Source of the DNA: Nocardioides panzhihuensis | GTDB lineage: Bacteria; Actinomycetota; Actinomycetes; Propionibacteriales; Nocardioidaceae | DNA length: 64,000 nt | Direction of reading: 5' to 3' | NCBI RefSeq assembly: GCF_013408335.1 | Contig: NZ_JACBZR010000001.1 | Location: 5,481,501 to 5,545,500 of the forward strand | Shown: positions 33,683 through 42,285 of the stretch, in pieces | Position numbering within the stretch: the stretch's first letter is position 1 | Layout of the letters: each line of letters starts with the position of its first letter | Translations under genes and position numbers: made by a program | Notes under the pieces: generated by a model | What the model saw: only the letters and a program-made list of their open reading frames with translations | The model's database searches: none | Told to the model about the DNA's origin: nothing

Positions 33683-35053
33683 ATGACGCAGGCGCAGGTG
33701 GCGCCCACGGGGTTGGTACGGGTCACTGTCGCCTCCGGCACCCGTCGGATGGATCTGGTGCTGCCGGGCTCGGTGCCGGTCGCAGAGCTCGTCCCCGAGC
33801 TCGCGCGAAGCGTCGGGTTGCTCGACCCGCAGACGGCTTACGCCGGCTACCGCGTCGTGCTGGCCGACGGTCGCAAGCTGACCGGTGACCTCGGACTGAT
33901 CCCTCAGGGTGTCGAGGACGGCGGTGTCCTCACCGTGAGCGCCGGGATCGACGACAAGCCGCCGCGGGTCTACGACGACGTGGTCGAAGCGATGACCGAC
34001 GTCGTCGAGAGCGAGATGGCTCCGTGGAAGCCGGAGGCAGGCAGGCGTACGTCGCTGCTGGCTGCCGCGATGCTGCTGCTCCTCGGTGCCGGGGCGCTGT
34101 GGACCCAGTCGCCGTCGATGCTCGCCGGTGTCGCGGCCGCCGTGATCGGCACCATCCTCGCCGGAGGCGCGATCGTGCTCTCCCGGCTCGAGGCGGAGAA
34201 CGACGCCGCGATCGCCGCGGTGTGGATCGGCGAGATCTACGGTGCGGTCGCCGGCTTCCTGATCGGCTCCGCCTCGCTCGGGACCGACGGAGGCGTCGGG
34301 ATGCCGCTCGCCCTCGCGGGTGCGGGCGCGATGCTCGCCTCCGCGATCGGCTTCCTCGGCCTGGGCGACGCCCGGATCCTGGCGATGCCGGGTGCGCTCG
34401 TCGGTGGCGTCTTTCTGGTGGCCGGCCTGCTGCTGAGCGCGACCGGATGGAGCGCCGGCGTCGTGCTCGGGATCGTCCTGGTCGTCGTGGTGCTGACCGG
34501 CAGCTTCTTCCCGTGGCTCGCGCTGAGCACTACCAAGACCGACGTCCCCCAGCTCTACTCCGACGAGGACATCAACCTCGACCCCGACGAGATCAGAAAG
34601 GATCAGGTCCGGGTCGACGCCAAGGTCGCCCACGAGATCCTGGTCGCGATCGCTCTCTCCGTCGGCGTCCTGGTCGTGCTGACCACGCCGTTCGTGGTTC
34701 AGCTCGGGCTCGCCGGCACGCTGGTGGCGCTGGCCGCATGCGTGGTGCTGATGCTGCGCACTCGGCAGTACCGGACCGGCTCCGAGGTGCTCGTCGGTCT
34801 CTCCTCCGGGATCGCCGGCCTGCTCTCGATCGGGGCCGCGCTGCTGATCTACCACGAGTCGTGGCGGCCGACGACCGCCGTCGTGCTTGCGGCGGCGGGC
34901 GGCGTACTCCTGGTGCTGACGCTGGTTCCTGACGTCGGGTCCATCCGGCGTGGCCGGCTGGCCGATCTCGCCGAGACGATCTGTCTGCTCGCGATGCTGC
35001 CGCTGATGGTGCTCGCCTCGGGCCTCTTCGGCGCCGCGGTGGCTGGTTTCTGA
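33683..35053 (+). CDS. eccD: Type VII secretion membrane protein EccD, paralogue 2
   Basis: 456 residues. An N-terminal YukD-like ubiquitin fold (about 10-95, LVRVTVASGTRRMDLVLPGSVPVAELVPEL) is followed by about eleven membrane segments. It differs clearly from the EccD at 31294. In mycobacterial ESX complexes EccD is a dimer in each protomer, so two paralogues could form a heterodimer here or serve two systems (inference). Its TGA overlaps the eccB ATG by one base, so it leads an eccD-eccB-mycP operon. Ribosome binding: GAGGAG about 11 nt upstream. Confidence 0.88.
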   Translation: MTQAQVAPTGLVRVTVASGTRRMDLVLPGSVPVAELVPELARSVGLLDPQTAYAGYRVVLADGRKLTGDLGLIPQGVEDGGVLTVSAGIDDKPPRVYDDVVEAMTDVVESEMAPWKPEAGRRTSLLAAAMLLLLGAGALWTQSPSMLAGVAAAVIGTILAGGAIVLSRLEAENDAAIAAVWIGEIYGAVAGFLIGSASLGTDGGVGMPLALAGAGAMLASAIGFLGLGDARILAMPGALVGGVFLVAGLLLSATGWSAGVVLGIVLVVVVLTGSFFPWLALSTTKTDVPQLYSDEDINLDPDEIRKDQVRVDAKVAHEILVAIALSVGVLVVLTTPFVVQLGLAGTLVALAACVVLMLRTRQYRTGSEVLVGLSSGIAGLLSIGAALLIYHESWRPTTAVVLAAAGGVLLVLTLVPDVGSIRRGRLADLAETICLLAMLPLMVLASGLFGAAVAGF

Positions 35054-36459
35054 TGGCCAGCAAGAAGGACCTCGTAGAGGCGCATGCCTTCAGCCGGCGC
35101 CGGCTGGTCTCCGCGTTCCTCTCCGGCGCCCCCGGCGGGCGCGAGGTGGAGCCGGCCCGGCCGGGTCGCTCGGTCTTCGGTGGAGTCATCCTCGCGGTGC
35201 TGCTCATCGCCGGCGGTGCCGTCGCCCACTTCCTCGCTCCCCGGCCAGCGACGGGCTGGGCAGACCAGCCCGGTCTGATCGTGACCAAGGGCGGGGCGCG
35301 GTACGTCGTCACCGGCCCCGAGAACGACAGGGAGCTGTACCCGGTCGTCAACCTCGCCAGCGCCCAGCTCATCCTCGGTCTCGACCTGGAGGAGAAGTCC
35401 AAGGTCATCGACCAGGAGGAGATCGACAAGGAGTTCCCCAAGGGCACGATCGGCCTCGGCGGGCCCAACGTTCCGGAGGAGCTGCCGCTGACGTCCGACT
35501 TCATCAACACCGGTTGGACCGCGTGCACGGCTGACGATGCAGGCACATTCCTGAACATCTCAGCCAAACCTGACGTGCGTCAGGCCGCTCAATCCGGCTT
35601 CTTGGTGCAGACCGCAGAAGGCACCTATCTCGTCGCGGAAAGCACGGACGTCGACGGCGGCACGCAGGCGTACAGCTACAAGATCGAAGGCGACGCCGAG
35701 ACGTACGCAGACCGTATCTTCACGGGGCCGATCTCGACCCCGAGAGTGCCTCAGTCCTGGGTGAACCTCTTCCCGGTGGGCGGCACCCTCAGCGGCGGTT
35801 CCTTCGGGAGCGCCTTCGCCAAGGCGGGGCAGGCTGTCGAGGGTGAGGACTACCCGATCGGTACGAAGGGTAATTACCTGGCCAAGGACTATCTGATGAC
35901 TGAGACCGGTTGGATCCGACTCGAGGACTTCGCCAGCGAGGTCTACGACATCGCCTTCGGTGACAAGGTCAACCTGCAGCAGTTGGACTCGCAGCCGAAC
36001 ATCGACGGTGAGCGTCTGGAAGCGTCCACTTTCTGGCCGAGGTCGACAGTCGACCCAGCGACAGGAGCTGCTTGTGCTCGGCTCGAGACCGGAGCCGCTA
36101 CGACGGTGCGGCTCGGCATCGAACCAGGTGAGAAGGCGTGGCCGGCGAGCCCGCCCGGGGCGGACAGCCTCACCGAGGCGAGGGTCGATCCCGGAAAGGG
36201 TGCTTTCGTCTATGCCGCCAACGACGAAGACCTCGACAAGAAGAGCGCCACCCCCTATCTGATCGATGCCCGTGGCACCGCCAACACGTTGGACGGTCCG
36301 CTCACTGTCGACCGGCTCGGCCTGAGCTTCGACTCCGGTCCGATCGTCCCGGGCACGTGGCTGCAACTGCTCCCCAGCGGCGCTGCGCTCTCCACTGAGC
36401 TGGCGCTCTGCCCGCCAAACAGCGATGAGGTCAAGGTGGACCAGTGCGTGGCCCAGTGA
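35053..36459 (+). CDS. eccB: Type VII secretion protein EccB
   Basis: 468 residues. The N-terminal cytoplasmic helix starts MASKKDLVEAHAFSRRRLVSAFLSG, the standard EccB opening. One membrane segment (about 38-60) precedes a large extracytoplasmic repeat domain (R1-R4 with central core). GLIVTKGGARYVV and YPVVNLASAQLILG are typical EccB stretches. A Cys pair (TAWTACTAD and GAACARL) may form the conserved disulfide. EccB is the external scaffold of the ESX membrane complex. Translationally coupled to eccD upstream and mycP downstream. Confidence 0.92.
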   Translation: MASKKDLVEAHAFSRRRLVSAFLSGAPGGREVEPARPGRSVFGGVILAVLLIAGGAVAHFLAPRPATGWADQPGLIVTKGGARYVVTGPENDRELYPVVNLASAQLILGLDLEEKSKVIDQEEIDKEFPKGTIGLGGPNVPEELPLTSDFINTGWTACTADDAGTFLNISAKPDVRQAAQSGFLVQTAEGTYLVAESTDVDGGTQAYSYKIEGDAETYADRIFTGPISTPRVPQSWVNLFPVGGTLSGGSFGSAFAKAGQAVEGEDYPIGTKGNYLAKDYLMTETGWIRLEDFASEVYDIAFGDKVNLQQLDSQPNIDGERLEASTFWPRSTVDPATGAACARLETGAATTVRLGIEPGEKAWPASPPGADSLTEARVDPGKGAFVYAANDEDLDKKSATPYLIDARGTANTLDGPLTVDRLGLSFDSGPIVPGTWLQLLPSGAALSTELALCPPNSDEVKVDQCVAQ

Positions 36460-37589
36460 CGCTCGTACGTCGCGGGGTCGCCCTCGCCGCCGTCGCGAGC
36501 GGGTTGACTCTGCTGGGCAGCCCGGGCCCGGCGTACGCAGCGGAGGAGCGGGCAGAGTGCTCGGCCTATGCGACGAACACCGGTGGGGGCGCCCCGCAGA
36601 AGGCGGATACCCGGACCGCGCCGGTGCCGGAGCAGGTCGCCCCGTTCGCGATCATGCGGATCGCCGAGGCTCAGAAGGTGAGCAAGCAGGGTCAGGGGAT
36701 CCGCATCGCGGTGGTCGACTCCGGTTTCGGTCGCAACGCGCAGGAGTACCACGGCACCGTGGCGGCGGGCCTGATCTCCCAGATCGCGCCCAAGGCGAGG
36801 CTCAGCGACCATCCGGTCCTCAAGGTCGGTCAGGAGAAGTCGACGATCGAGGCCAAGAAGATGGTGGCCGAGCTCGGCTCGCTGGCCAAGGGCAATGCGA
36901 AGGGGCTGATCGTCGACATCGGTCTGCCCGCGACCCAGCAGGCGCCAGGCCTAGACGCTGCCGTCGACGCGCTCATCAAGAAGGGGGCCATCGTGGTGAT
37001 GGCCTCGGACTGGTCCGAGGTCACCACCGACTCGGACCCTCTGGACATCGCCTCCAAGGCGTTCCCCAACGCCAACGACTCGATCGTGACGGTCAGCGCC
37101 TCCGGCACGTGGGCCTCCGACCCTGACTTCAAGGTGCTGCCGAACTCCAGGACGGATGTCACGGCCCCGACGTACGGTGCTCCGTCGACGACGCTGTTCG
37201 GTCAACCGTGCTGGGTCGACTCGATCACGACGTCCTTCGCCGCAGCCGAGGTCTCCGCCGTGCTCGCGCTGATCTGGTCGACCAACCCGGGCTGGAGCGC
37301 GGACCAGGTCATCGACCGGCTCTACAGCACCACGTCAGGTCGTGAGGGCCAGGGCGGGCGCTACTGGGGCGCCGGCGTGGTGAACGCCTACGACGCGCTC
37401 ACTCGTCCGCCCGTCGAGGAAGCCGCCACGGCGCCGGAGATCGAGCAGGCGCCGATGGCTCGGGAGAAGGTCGACCCGCTCGCAGCCATCCGCGACAACG
37501 CGATCTGGTGGGGCATCGTCGGCGGTGGCGCGCTCGGTCTCGGGCTGGTTCTGCGACCGATGTTCTCGCGGCGCAAGGGCTCGATGTAG
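36444..37589 (+). CDS. mycP: Divergent mycosin (type VII-associated S8 serine protease)
   Basis: 381 residues: a signal peptide ending near AYA-AEE, a subtilisin-like domain and a C-terminal membrane anchor (about 351-372) with a short basic tail, the layout of MycP. The catalytic triad candidates are D92 (VVDSGF), H103 (EYHGTVAAG) and S264 (TTSFAAAEVSA). Two oddities stand out. Only 11 residues separate Asp and His (about 30 in other mycosins), and the oxyanion-hole Asn of the usual A-A-G-N is missing (VVMASDW). The start GTG at 36444 overlaps eccB by 16 nt and has AAGGTGG upstream; a GTG at 36456 is possible. Confidence 0.87.
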   Translation: MRGPVTLVRRGVALAAVASGLTLLGSPGPAYAAEERAECSAYATNTGGGAPQKADTRTAPVPEQVAPFAIMRIAEAQKVSKQGQGIRIAVVDSGFGRNAQEYHGTVAAGLISQIAPKARLSDHPVLKVGQEKSTIEAKKMVAELGSLAKGNAKGLIVDIGLPATQQAPGLDAAVDALIKKGAIVVMASDWSEVTTDSDPLDIASKAFPNANDSIVTVSASGTWASDPDFKVLPNSRTDVTAPTYGAPSTTLFGQPCWVDSITTSFAAAEVSAVLALIWSTNPGWSADQVIDRLYSTTSGREGQGGRYWGAGVVNAYDALTRPPVEEAATAPEIEQAPMAREKVDPLAAIRDNAIWWGIVGGGALGLGLVLRPMFSRRKGSM

Positions 37590-37593
37590 CTCG

Positions 37594-37959
37594 TCACCGC
37601 TCGCTGTCGAAGGCTTCGCGCGCTGCTTCGACCTCCGGGAGCGTCGAGGCCGACCATTGGTAGAGCTGGTCGATGAGATCCTGCAGCGTGCTGCCCAGCG
37701 GGGTGATGCGGTACTCCACCGCGATCGGGCGCGTGCTCAGCACGACGCGTTCGACCATGCCGTTGCGCTCCAGGCGGCGCAGCGCTGTGGTCAGCGACTT
37801 CTGGGTCACCGCCGGGATCGCCTGGCGCAGTTCGTTGAAACGGCGCGGCCGCTCGCACAGCGTGTCGAGCACCTGGAGCGACCACTTGTCGAGGAGCTGG
37901 TCGAGGAGCTCGCGATGCTCCTCGGTCAGGCGCAGCGGGCCAGGGTTGGTATCCGGCAT
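37594..37959 (-). CDS. HxlR-family winged-helix transcriptional regulator
   Basis: 121 residues from ATG 37959. The MarR-like HxlR fold is clear: LLDKWSLQVLDTLCERPRRFNELRQAIPAVTQKSLTTALRRLERNGMVER, then the wing (PIAVEYRITPLGSTL). The usual N-terminal Cys that makes HypR/QorR-type members redox-responsive is not seen in the core; the only Cys is in DTLCERP. It is divergent from a RidA gene and probably regulates it. An inverted repeat TTGGTATCC / GGATACCAA frames the intergenic region. Confidence 0.88.
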   Translation of the reverse strand: MPDTNPGPLRLTEEHRELLDQLLDKWSLQVLDTLCERPRRFNELRQAIPAVTQKSLTTALRRLERNGMVERVVLSTRPIAVEYRITPLGSTLQDLIDQLYQWSASTLPEVEAAREAFDSER

Positions 37960-37996
37960 GACACCTAGTCTCGTTGAAGTTTCCTCTGGATACCAA
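37946..37996. promoter_or_regulatory. Putative HxlR operator, inverted repeat
   Basis: TTGGTATCC (37946-37954, just inside the HxlR coding start) and GGATACCAA (37988-37996) are perfect 9-bp inverted copies. Their centres are 42 bp apart, four helical turns. The position between divergent regulator and target fits autoregulation by a dimeric HxlR protein. Confidence 0.45.
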
Positions 37997-38036
37997 GTAC
38001 ACATGAGAAACCCTGTCCCTCGAAAGGAATCTCATC

Positions 38037-38447
38037 GTGCCCGTTGAACTGCTCACCCCTGACGGCATGTTCCAGCCCGTGCCCTATCACCACGTCTCCG
38101 TGGCGACCGGCTCCCGTCACGTCCACGTCGCCGGCCAGATCGCCCGGGACGAGCTCGGGCGTGGCGTTGCTCCGGGCGACCTCGCCGGCCAGCTCGCCCA
38201 TGCCCTCCGCAACACCGCCCGCGGACTGGCCGGGGCCGGCGCCACCTTCGCCGACGTCGTACGTCTCAGGTTCTTCGTCACGAACTGGACCCCGGACAAG
38301 TACGACGCGTTCGTCGCCGGTCTCGAGAGCGTCGTCGACGAGCTTGGCATCCCGCAACCCCTGCCGCCCCTGTCGGCCATCGGCGTGGACTACCTCTTCG
38401 AGCCCGACGTTCTCGTCGAGGTCGAGGCGTACGCCGTCCTGGACTGA
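38037..38447 (+). CDS. RidA (YjgF/YER057c/UK114) family protein
   Basis: 136 residues starting with GTG, with AGGAA 8 nt upstream. It shows the trimeric RidA fold: HHVSVATGSRHVHVAGQIARDELG, DVVRLRFFVTNW and LPPLSAIGVDYLFEPDVLVEVEAYA. The conserved Arg that binds enamine/imine carboxylates in true RidA lies in the region R-x-x-x-x; here the equivalent is less clear (PPLSAIGV), so imine deaminase activity is uncertain and it may belong to another Rid subgroup. Its divergent neighbour is the probable regulator. Confidence 0.85.
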   Translation: MPVELLTPDGMFQPVPYHHVSVATGSRHVHVAGQIARDELGRGVAPGDLAGQLAHALRNTARGLAGAGATFADVVRLRFFVTNWTPDKYDAFVAGLESVVDELGIPQPLPPLSAIGVDYLFEPDVLVEVEAYAVLD

Positions 38448-38463
38448 GCCGCTCGGAGAATGC

Positions 38464-38503
38464 AGAACGCCGGTCCGGAGCTTGCGCTTCGGGCCGGCGT
38501 TCT
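38464..38503 (+). terminator. Intrinsic terminator after RidA gene
   Basis: A 14-bp stem (AGAACGCCGGTCCG with one G-U pair) and a 12-nt loop, ending TTCTTG. Confidence 0.75.
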
Positions 38504-38527
38504 TGCAGGTCAACCTAGGTTTCCTGC

Positions 38528-38615
38528 TGGCGGATCTGGGGGGATTCGAACCCCCGAGGGCTTGCACCCAACACGGATTCCAGCCGTGCGCCATAGGCCA
38601 CTAGGCGACAGATCC
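38528..38615 (-). tRNA. tRNA-Ser (anticodon GGA)
   Basis: Read on the minus strand: acceptor stem GGATCTG pairs with CAGATCC, followed by discriminator G and an encoded CCA. The anticodon stem-loop CACGG-CTGGAAT-CCGTG shows anticodon GGA. A long variable arm (about 15 nt) is typical of serine tRNA, and the T arm contains GGTTCGAATC. Confidence 0.95.
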
Positions 38616-38736
38616 GTGAGGGATCCTACGCGGCTGTGGGAGCCGGGGGGAAATCGGCGGAGGTGGCGGGTCGCGACCCTGACAAGCTCGGTACACCGCT
38701 TTGGGATCCGCGCGGCGACTCGTCTAGACTCTTCGA

Positions 38737-38828
38737 CAACCCCCCATGTGGCGACATCTTGTCGAACCTCCCCAGGGCCGGAAGGCAGCAAGGATAAGCG
38801 AGCTCTGTCGGGTACGTGGGGGGCCTTT
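38737..38828 (+). ncRNA. ffs: Small signal recognition particle RNA (4.5S type)
   Basis: The apical SRP signature GGAAGGCAGCAAGG is present at 38780-38793 between complementary strands. CCCCCCATGTG near the 5' end pairs with the TACGTGGGGGG near the 3' end. A TAGACT box at 38725 and a CCTTTTC tail give plausible start and end. The RNA binds Ffh and targets membrane proteins. Location before dnaX is the usual actinobacterial order. Confidence 0.93.
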
Positions 38829-38999
38829 TCATGCCCTCTTTCCCTTTCGACGAGATCTTTCGCACCAGACGGAAAGTGGTCGATATGGGCCCAGTAGGCG
38901 CAGGACCGATGGCCCAAAGTGTCCACTTTGCAGGGTTCGCCCGCTGCGCGGCCGCCCGGCGGCTACCGACTGTCGGTGACGGTCGTTAGGGTTCATGGG

Positions 39000-41150
39000 G
39001 TGGACGCACCCCTTGCTCTCTATCGCCGCTACCGGCCGGAGACGTTTGCCGAGGTCATCGGCCAAGATCACGTCACCGGTCCGCTGCGCAATGCGCTGGC
39101 AGGCAACCGGGTCAACCATGCGTACCTCTTCTCCGGTCCACGCGGCTGCGGCAAGACGACCTCGGCGCGGATCCTCGCCCGAGCGCTGAACTGCGAGAAG
39201 GCGCCGATCGCGGACCCGTGCGGGGAGTGCGACTCGTGCCGGGACCTGGCGCGCGGTGGGCCCGGAAGCATCGACGTGATCGAGATCGACGCGGCCTCGC
39301 ACGGTGGCGTCGATGATGCCCGTGACCTGCGGGAGAAGGCGTTCTTCGCGCCGGTCAAGAGCCGCTACAAGGTCTACATCATCGACGAGGCCCACATGGT
39401 CTCGACGCAGGGCTTCAACGCGCTGCTCAAGCTCGTCGAGGAGCCGCCGGAGCACCTGCGGTTCATCTTCGCGACGACCGAGCCGGAGAAGGTCATCCCG
39501 ACGATCCGGTCGCGAACCCATCACTATCCGTTCCGCCTCTTCCCGCCCAAGCTGGTCGCCGACTACATCGCGACGCTGTGCGAGATGGAGGGGATCGCCG
39601 TCGAGCCGGCGGCGCTGCCACTGGTCGCGCGCGCGGGCGCCGGGTCGATGCGAGACAGCCTCTCGGTCATGGACCAGCTGCTCGGTGGCTCGGGGCCCGA
39701 GGGAGTGACGTACGAGCTGGCCGCCGGGCTGCTCGGCTACACCCCGGACGCGCTGCTGGACGAGGTCGTCGACGCCTTCGCGGCCCATGACGGCGCTGCC
39801 GTCTTCGGCGTGATCGACAAGATCATCGAGACCGGTCAGGACCCGCGGCGGTTCACCGAGGACCTGCTGCGACGGCTGCGTGACCTGGTGATCGTCAAGG
39901 CGGTCCCGGACGCGCCCGCGACCGGCCTCATCGACGTCTCCGAGGACGGCGGCGAGCGGCTGGTCGCCCAGGCGGGCCGCTTCGGGCCGCACGACCTGTC
40001 GCGGGCGGCCGATGCGGTCGCTACCGGTCTGACCGAGATGCGCGGTGCGACCGCGCCCAGACTTCTGCTCGAGCTGATCTGTGCCCGGGTGCTGCTCCCC
40101 GCGGCCGACGGTGCCGACGGCCTCGCGGCCCGGCTGGACCGCCTGGAGAGGCGGATCGAGATCAGCGGTACGCCGACGGTGACCGCGCCTCTGGCGGCGG
40201 CCGCCCCTGCCCAGGACCGGCCGGTGCTCAAGCCGTCCGTCGGTGCGCCCGGGCATGAGACGGCCACTTCGGCGTCCTCGCAGCCCGAGCCCGCCCAGAC
40301 GTACGCTGCTCCGGCCCCTGAGCCGACTCCTGAGCCCGCTCCCGCCTCGGAGCCCGCCCGCGAGCCCGATCGCGAGCCTGCGCCGGCGCCAGCACCGGCC
40401 GCGGACATGCCAGCGGAGCTGCAACCGCACACTCAGGCTCCCGCGGGGGCCGCCCCGACAGGCTCGACCACCGGTCCCGCGCAGCCGGGTGGCATGGGCA
40501 ACGTGGACATCCGGCGCCTGTGGGACGACGTGATCGCCCAGATCAAGGGCCTGCGTCGAGCGACCTGGTCGCTCGTGGGTCAGAACGCCCAGGTGGTCGA
40601 CTTCCGCGACGGCGTGCTCACTATCGGGTTCGCGTCGCCGGGCCTGCGTGACCGGTTCGCGACCGGTGGTCACGAGCCGGTGCTCGGGCAGGCGCTGGTC
40701 AACGTGATCGGCATCCAGCCGAAGATCGAGGCGATCGTCGCGGGTGGCGGCCAGAGCGCTCCGCAGCGCCAGGCTCCGCCGCCGCAGCCGAGCCAGCCTC
40801 GTGAGCCCGCCCAGCCGCAGCAGCCCCAGGAGGCGTCCTGGAACGAGCAGGCGCCGCCGCCCGACTGGGCCGCCGAGCCGCCGCCACCGGACCAGCCACC
40901 GCCGCCGGAGCAGTCCGCGACGCAGCCGGCTGACCCGGGAGCGATCGCGTTGGCTCGGGAGGCCATCCGGCCGACGCGTACGGCCGACTACGAGCCTCCC
41001 GTCGACGACACCGCGGCTCGTCTCGCGGAGGCCGACGCCGCGGTGAACCCCAACGACCAGGCCTACGACGGGCCGGCCGCGATGGGCGCCGAGGCGCTGC
41101 TCGCTCAGGAGCTGGGTGCAACGATGATCGAAGAGATCCCACACAACTAG
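39000..41150 (+). CDS. dnaX: DNA polymerase III subunit gamma/tau
   Basis: 716 residues. AAA+ clamp-loader domain at the N-terminus: LALYRRYRPETFAEVIGQ, Walker A GPRGCGKTT, a zinc module of four Cys (LNCEKAPIADPCGECDSC), Walker B YIIDEAHM and sensor 1 FATTEPEKV. A roughly 270-residue Pro/Ala-rich, low-complexity middle and tail follow with a short conserved stretch (IRRLWDDVIAQIKG...TWSLV) that should contact the polymerase. The start is GTG 39000, with TAGGGT 7 nt upstream (leaderless); a longer frame upstream has no support. It leads dnaX-ybaB-recR. Confidence 0.94.
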   Translation: MDAPLALYRRYRPETFAEVIGQDHVTGPLRNALAGNRVNHAYLFSGPRGCGKTTSARILARALNCEKAPIADPCGECDSCRDLARGGPGSIDVIEIDAASHGGVDDARDLREKAFFAPVKSRYKVYIIDEAHMVSTQGFNALLKLVEEPPEHLRFIFATTEPEKVIPTIRSRTHHYPFRLFPPKLVADYIATLCEMEGIAVEPAALPLVARAGAGSMRDSLSVMDQLLGGSGPEGVTYELAAGLLGYTPDALLDEVVDAFAAHDGAAVFGVIDKIIETGQDPRRFTEDLLRRLRDLVIVKAVPDAPATGLIDVSEDGGERLVAQAGRFGPHDLSRAADAVATGLTEMRGATAPRLLLELICARVLLPAADGADGLAARLDRLERRIEISGTPTVTAPLAAAAPAQDRPVLKPSVGAPGHETATSASSQPEPAQTYAAPAPEPTPEPAPASEPAREPDREPAPAPAPAADMPAELQPHTQAPAGAAPTGSTTGPAQPGGMGNVDIRRLWDDVIAQIKGLRRATWSLVGQNAQVVDFRDGVLTIGFASPGLRDRFATGGHEPVLGQALVNVIGIQPKIEAIVAGGGQSAPQRQAPPPQPSQPREPAQPQQPQEASWNEQAPPPDWAAEPPPPDQPPPPEQSATQPADPGAIALAREAIRPTRTADYEPPVDDTAARLAEADAAVNPNDQAYDGPAAMGAEALLAQELGATMIEEIPHN

Positions 41151-41160
41151 GACGGCACAG

Positions 41161-41541
41161 ATGACGAACCCACTCGAAGGCCTCGGCGGCGAAGGCGGCT
41201 TCGACCTCAACGCGATCATGCAGCAGGCTCAGGCCCTGCAGAGCCAGATCGTCGACGCCCAGGAGAAGCTCGCTGAGACGATCGTCGACGGCACCGTCGC
41301 CGGCGGTGCGGTGACCGTCAAGCTCACCGGCACCGGCGAGCTGGTCGGCGTGGAGATCAAGCAGGGCGAGTTCGACGGCAGCAGCCCGGATGACCTCGAG
41401 GACCTCGGTGCAGTGATCGTGGCCGCCTACCGCGATGCGAAGAGCAAGGCCGACGATCTCGCGGGTGAGGCGATGGGCCCCCTCGCGGGTGGCCTCGGCG
41501 GTGGCCCCGGTGGCGAGACGCCGTTCAAGCTCGGCTTCTGA
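41161..41541 (+). CDS. ybaB: Nucleoid-associated protein YbaB/EbfC
   Basis: 126 residues with the family core LNAIMQQAQALQSQIVDAQEKLAETIVDGTVAGGAVTVKLTGTGELVGVEI, then a Gly-rich C-terminus. It forms tweezer-like dimers that bind DNA and is nearly always encoded between dnaX and recR, as here. The start is 10 nt after the dnaX stop. Confidence 0.93.
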   Translation: MTNPLEGLGGEGGFDLNAIMQQAQALQSQIVDAQEKLAETIVDGTVAGGAVTVKLTGTGELVGVEIKQGEFDGSSPDDLEDLGAVIVAAYRDAKSKADDLAGEAMGPLAGGLGGGPGGETPFKLGF

Positions 41542-41589
41542 AATAGACACTGCTGAGTCAAGCACAGCTAGAGACAGGCGATAACCAAG

Positions 41590-42186
41590 TTGTACGAGGG
41601 TGTGGTCCAAGACCTCATCGACGAGCTGGGACGGCTGCCGGGCGTAGGCCCGAAGAGTGCCCAGCGGATCGCTTTCCATCTGCTCCAGGCTGATCCTGCT
41701 GACGTACATCGGCTGGCCTCGATCCTCAACGAGGTCAAGGCGAAGGTGAAGTTCTGCTCGGTCTGCTTCAACGTCTCCGAGGAGGAGACCTGCCGGATCT
41801 GTCGCGACCCGCGTCGCGAGCCGTCCGTGCTGTGCGTGGTCGAGGAATACAAGGACGTCGTCGCGATCGAGCGCACCCGTGAGTTCCGCGGGCGCTACCA
41901 CGTGCTCGGCGGTGCGATCAGTCCGATCGACGGGATCGGTCCCGACCAGCTGCGCATCCGCGAGCTGGTCCAGCGGCTGAACGATCCGGGGATCACCGAG
42001 GTGATTCTCGCCACGGATCCCAACCTCGAGGGCGAGGCGACGGCGACGTACCTCACCCGTCAGCTGAGCCCGCTCGGCCTGAAGGTGACCCGCCTGGCCA
42101 GCGGTCTTCCGGTCGGTGGCGATCTGGAGTACGCCGACGAGGTCACTCTCGGGCGCGCGTTCGCCGGGCGCAGAGCCGCCGAGTGA
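41590..42186 (+). CDS. recR: Recombination mediator protein RecR
   Basis: 198 residues starting with TTG. Helix-hairpin-helix [20 protein letters not shown], four-Cys zinc finger ([16 protein letters not shown]), Toprim domain ([15 protein letters not shown] ... [15 protein letters not shown] ... [19 protein letters not shown]) and the C-terminal Walker-B-like segment. It works with RecF/RecO to load RecA on gaps. The family length (about 200) is normal. Confidence 0.95.
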   Translation: MYEGVVQDLIDELGRLPGVGPKSAQRIAFHLLQADPADVHRLASILNEVKAKVKFCSVCFNVSEEETCRICRDPRREPSVLCVVEEYKDVVAIERTREFRGRYHVLGGAISPIDGIGPDQLRIRELVQRLNDPGITEVILATDPNLEGEATATYLTRQLSPLGLKVTRLASGLPVGGDLEYADEVTLGRAFAGRRAAE

Positions 42187-42285
42187 ACCCTTAAGCCCTG
42201 ATAAGAGCCGACTCTTTGCCCTCGTCAGGCCGCGACTTCGGAGGTAGCCTGACGATTCAATGGGACCTCGGGAAAGGGGGCCGTC

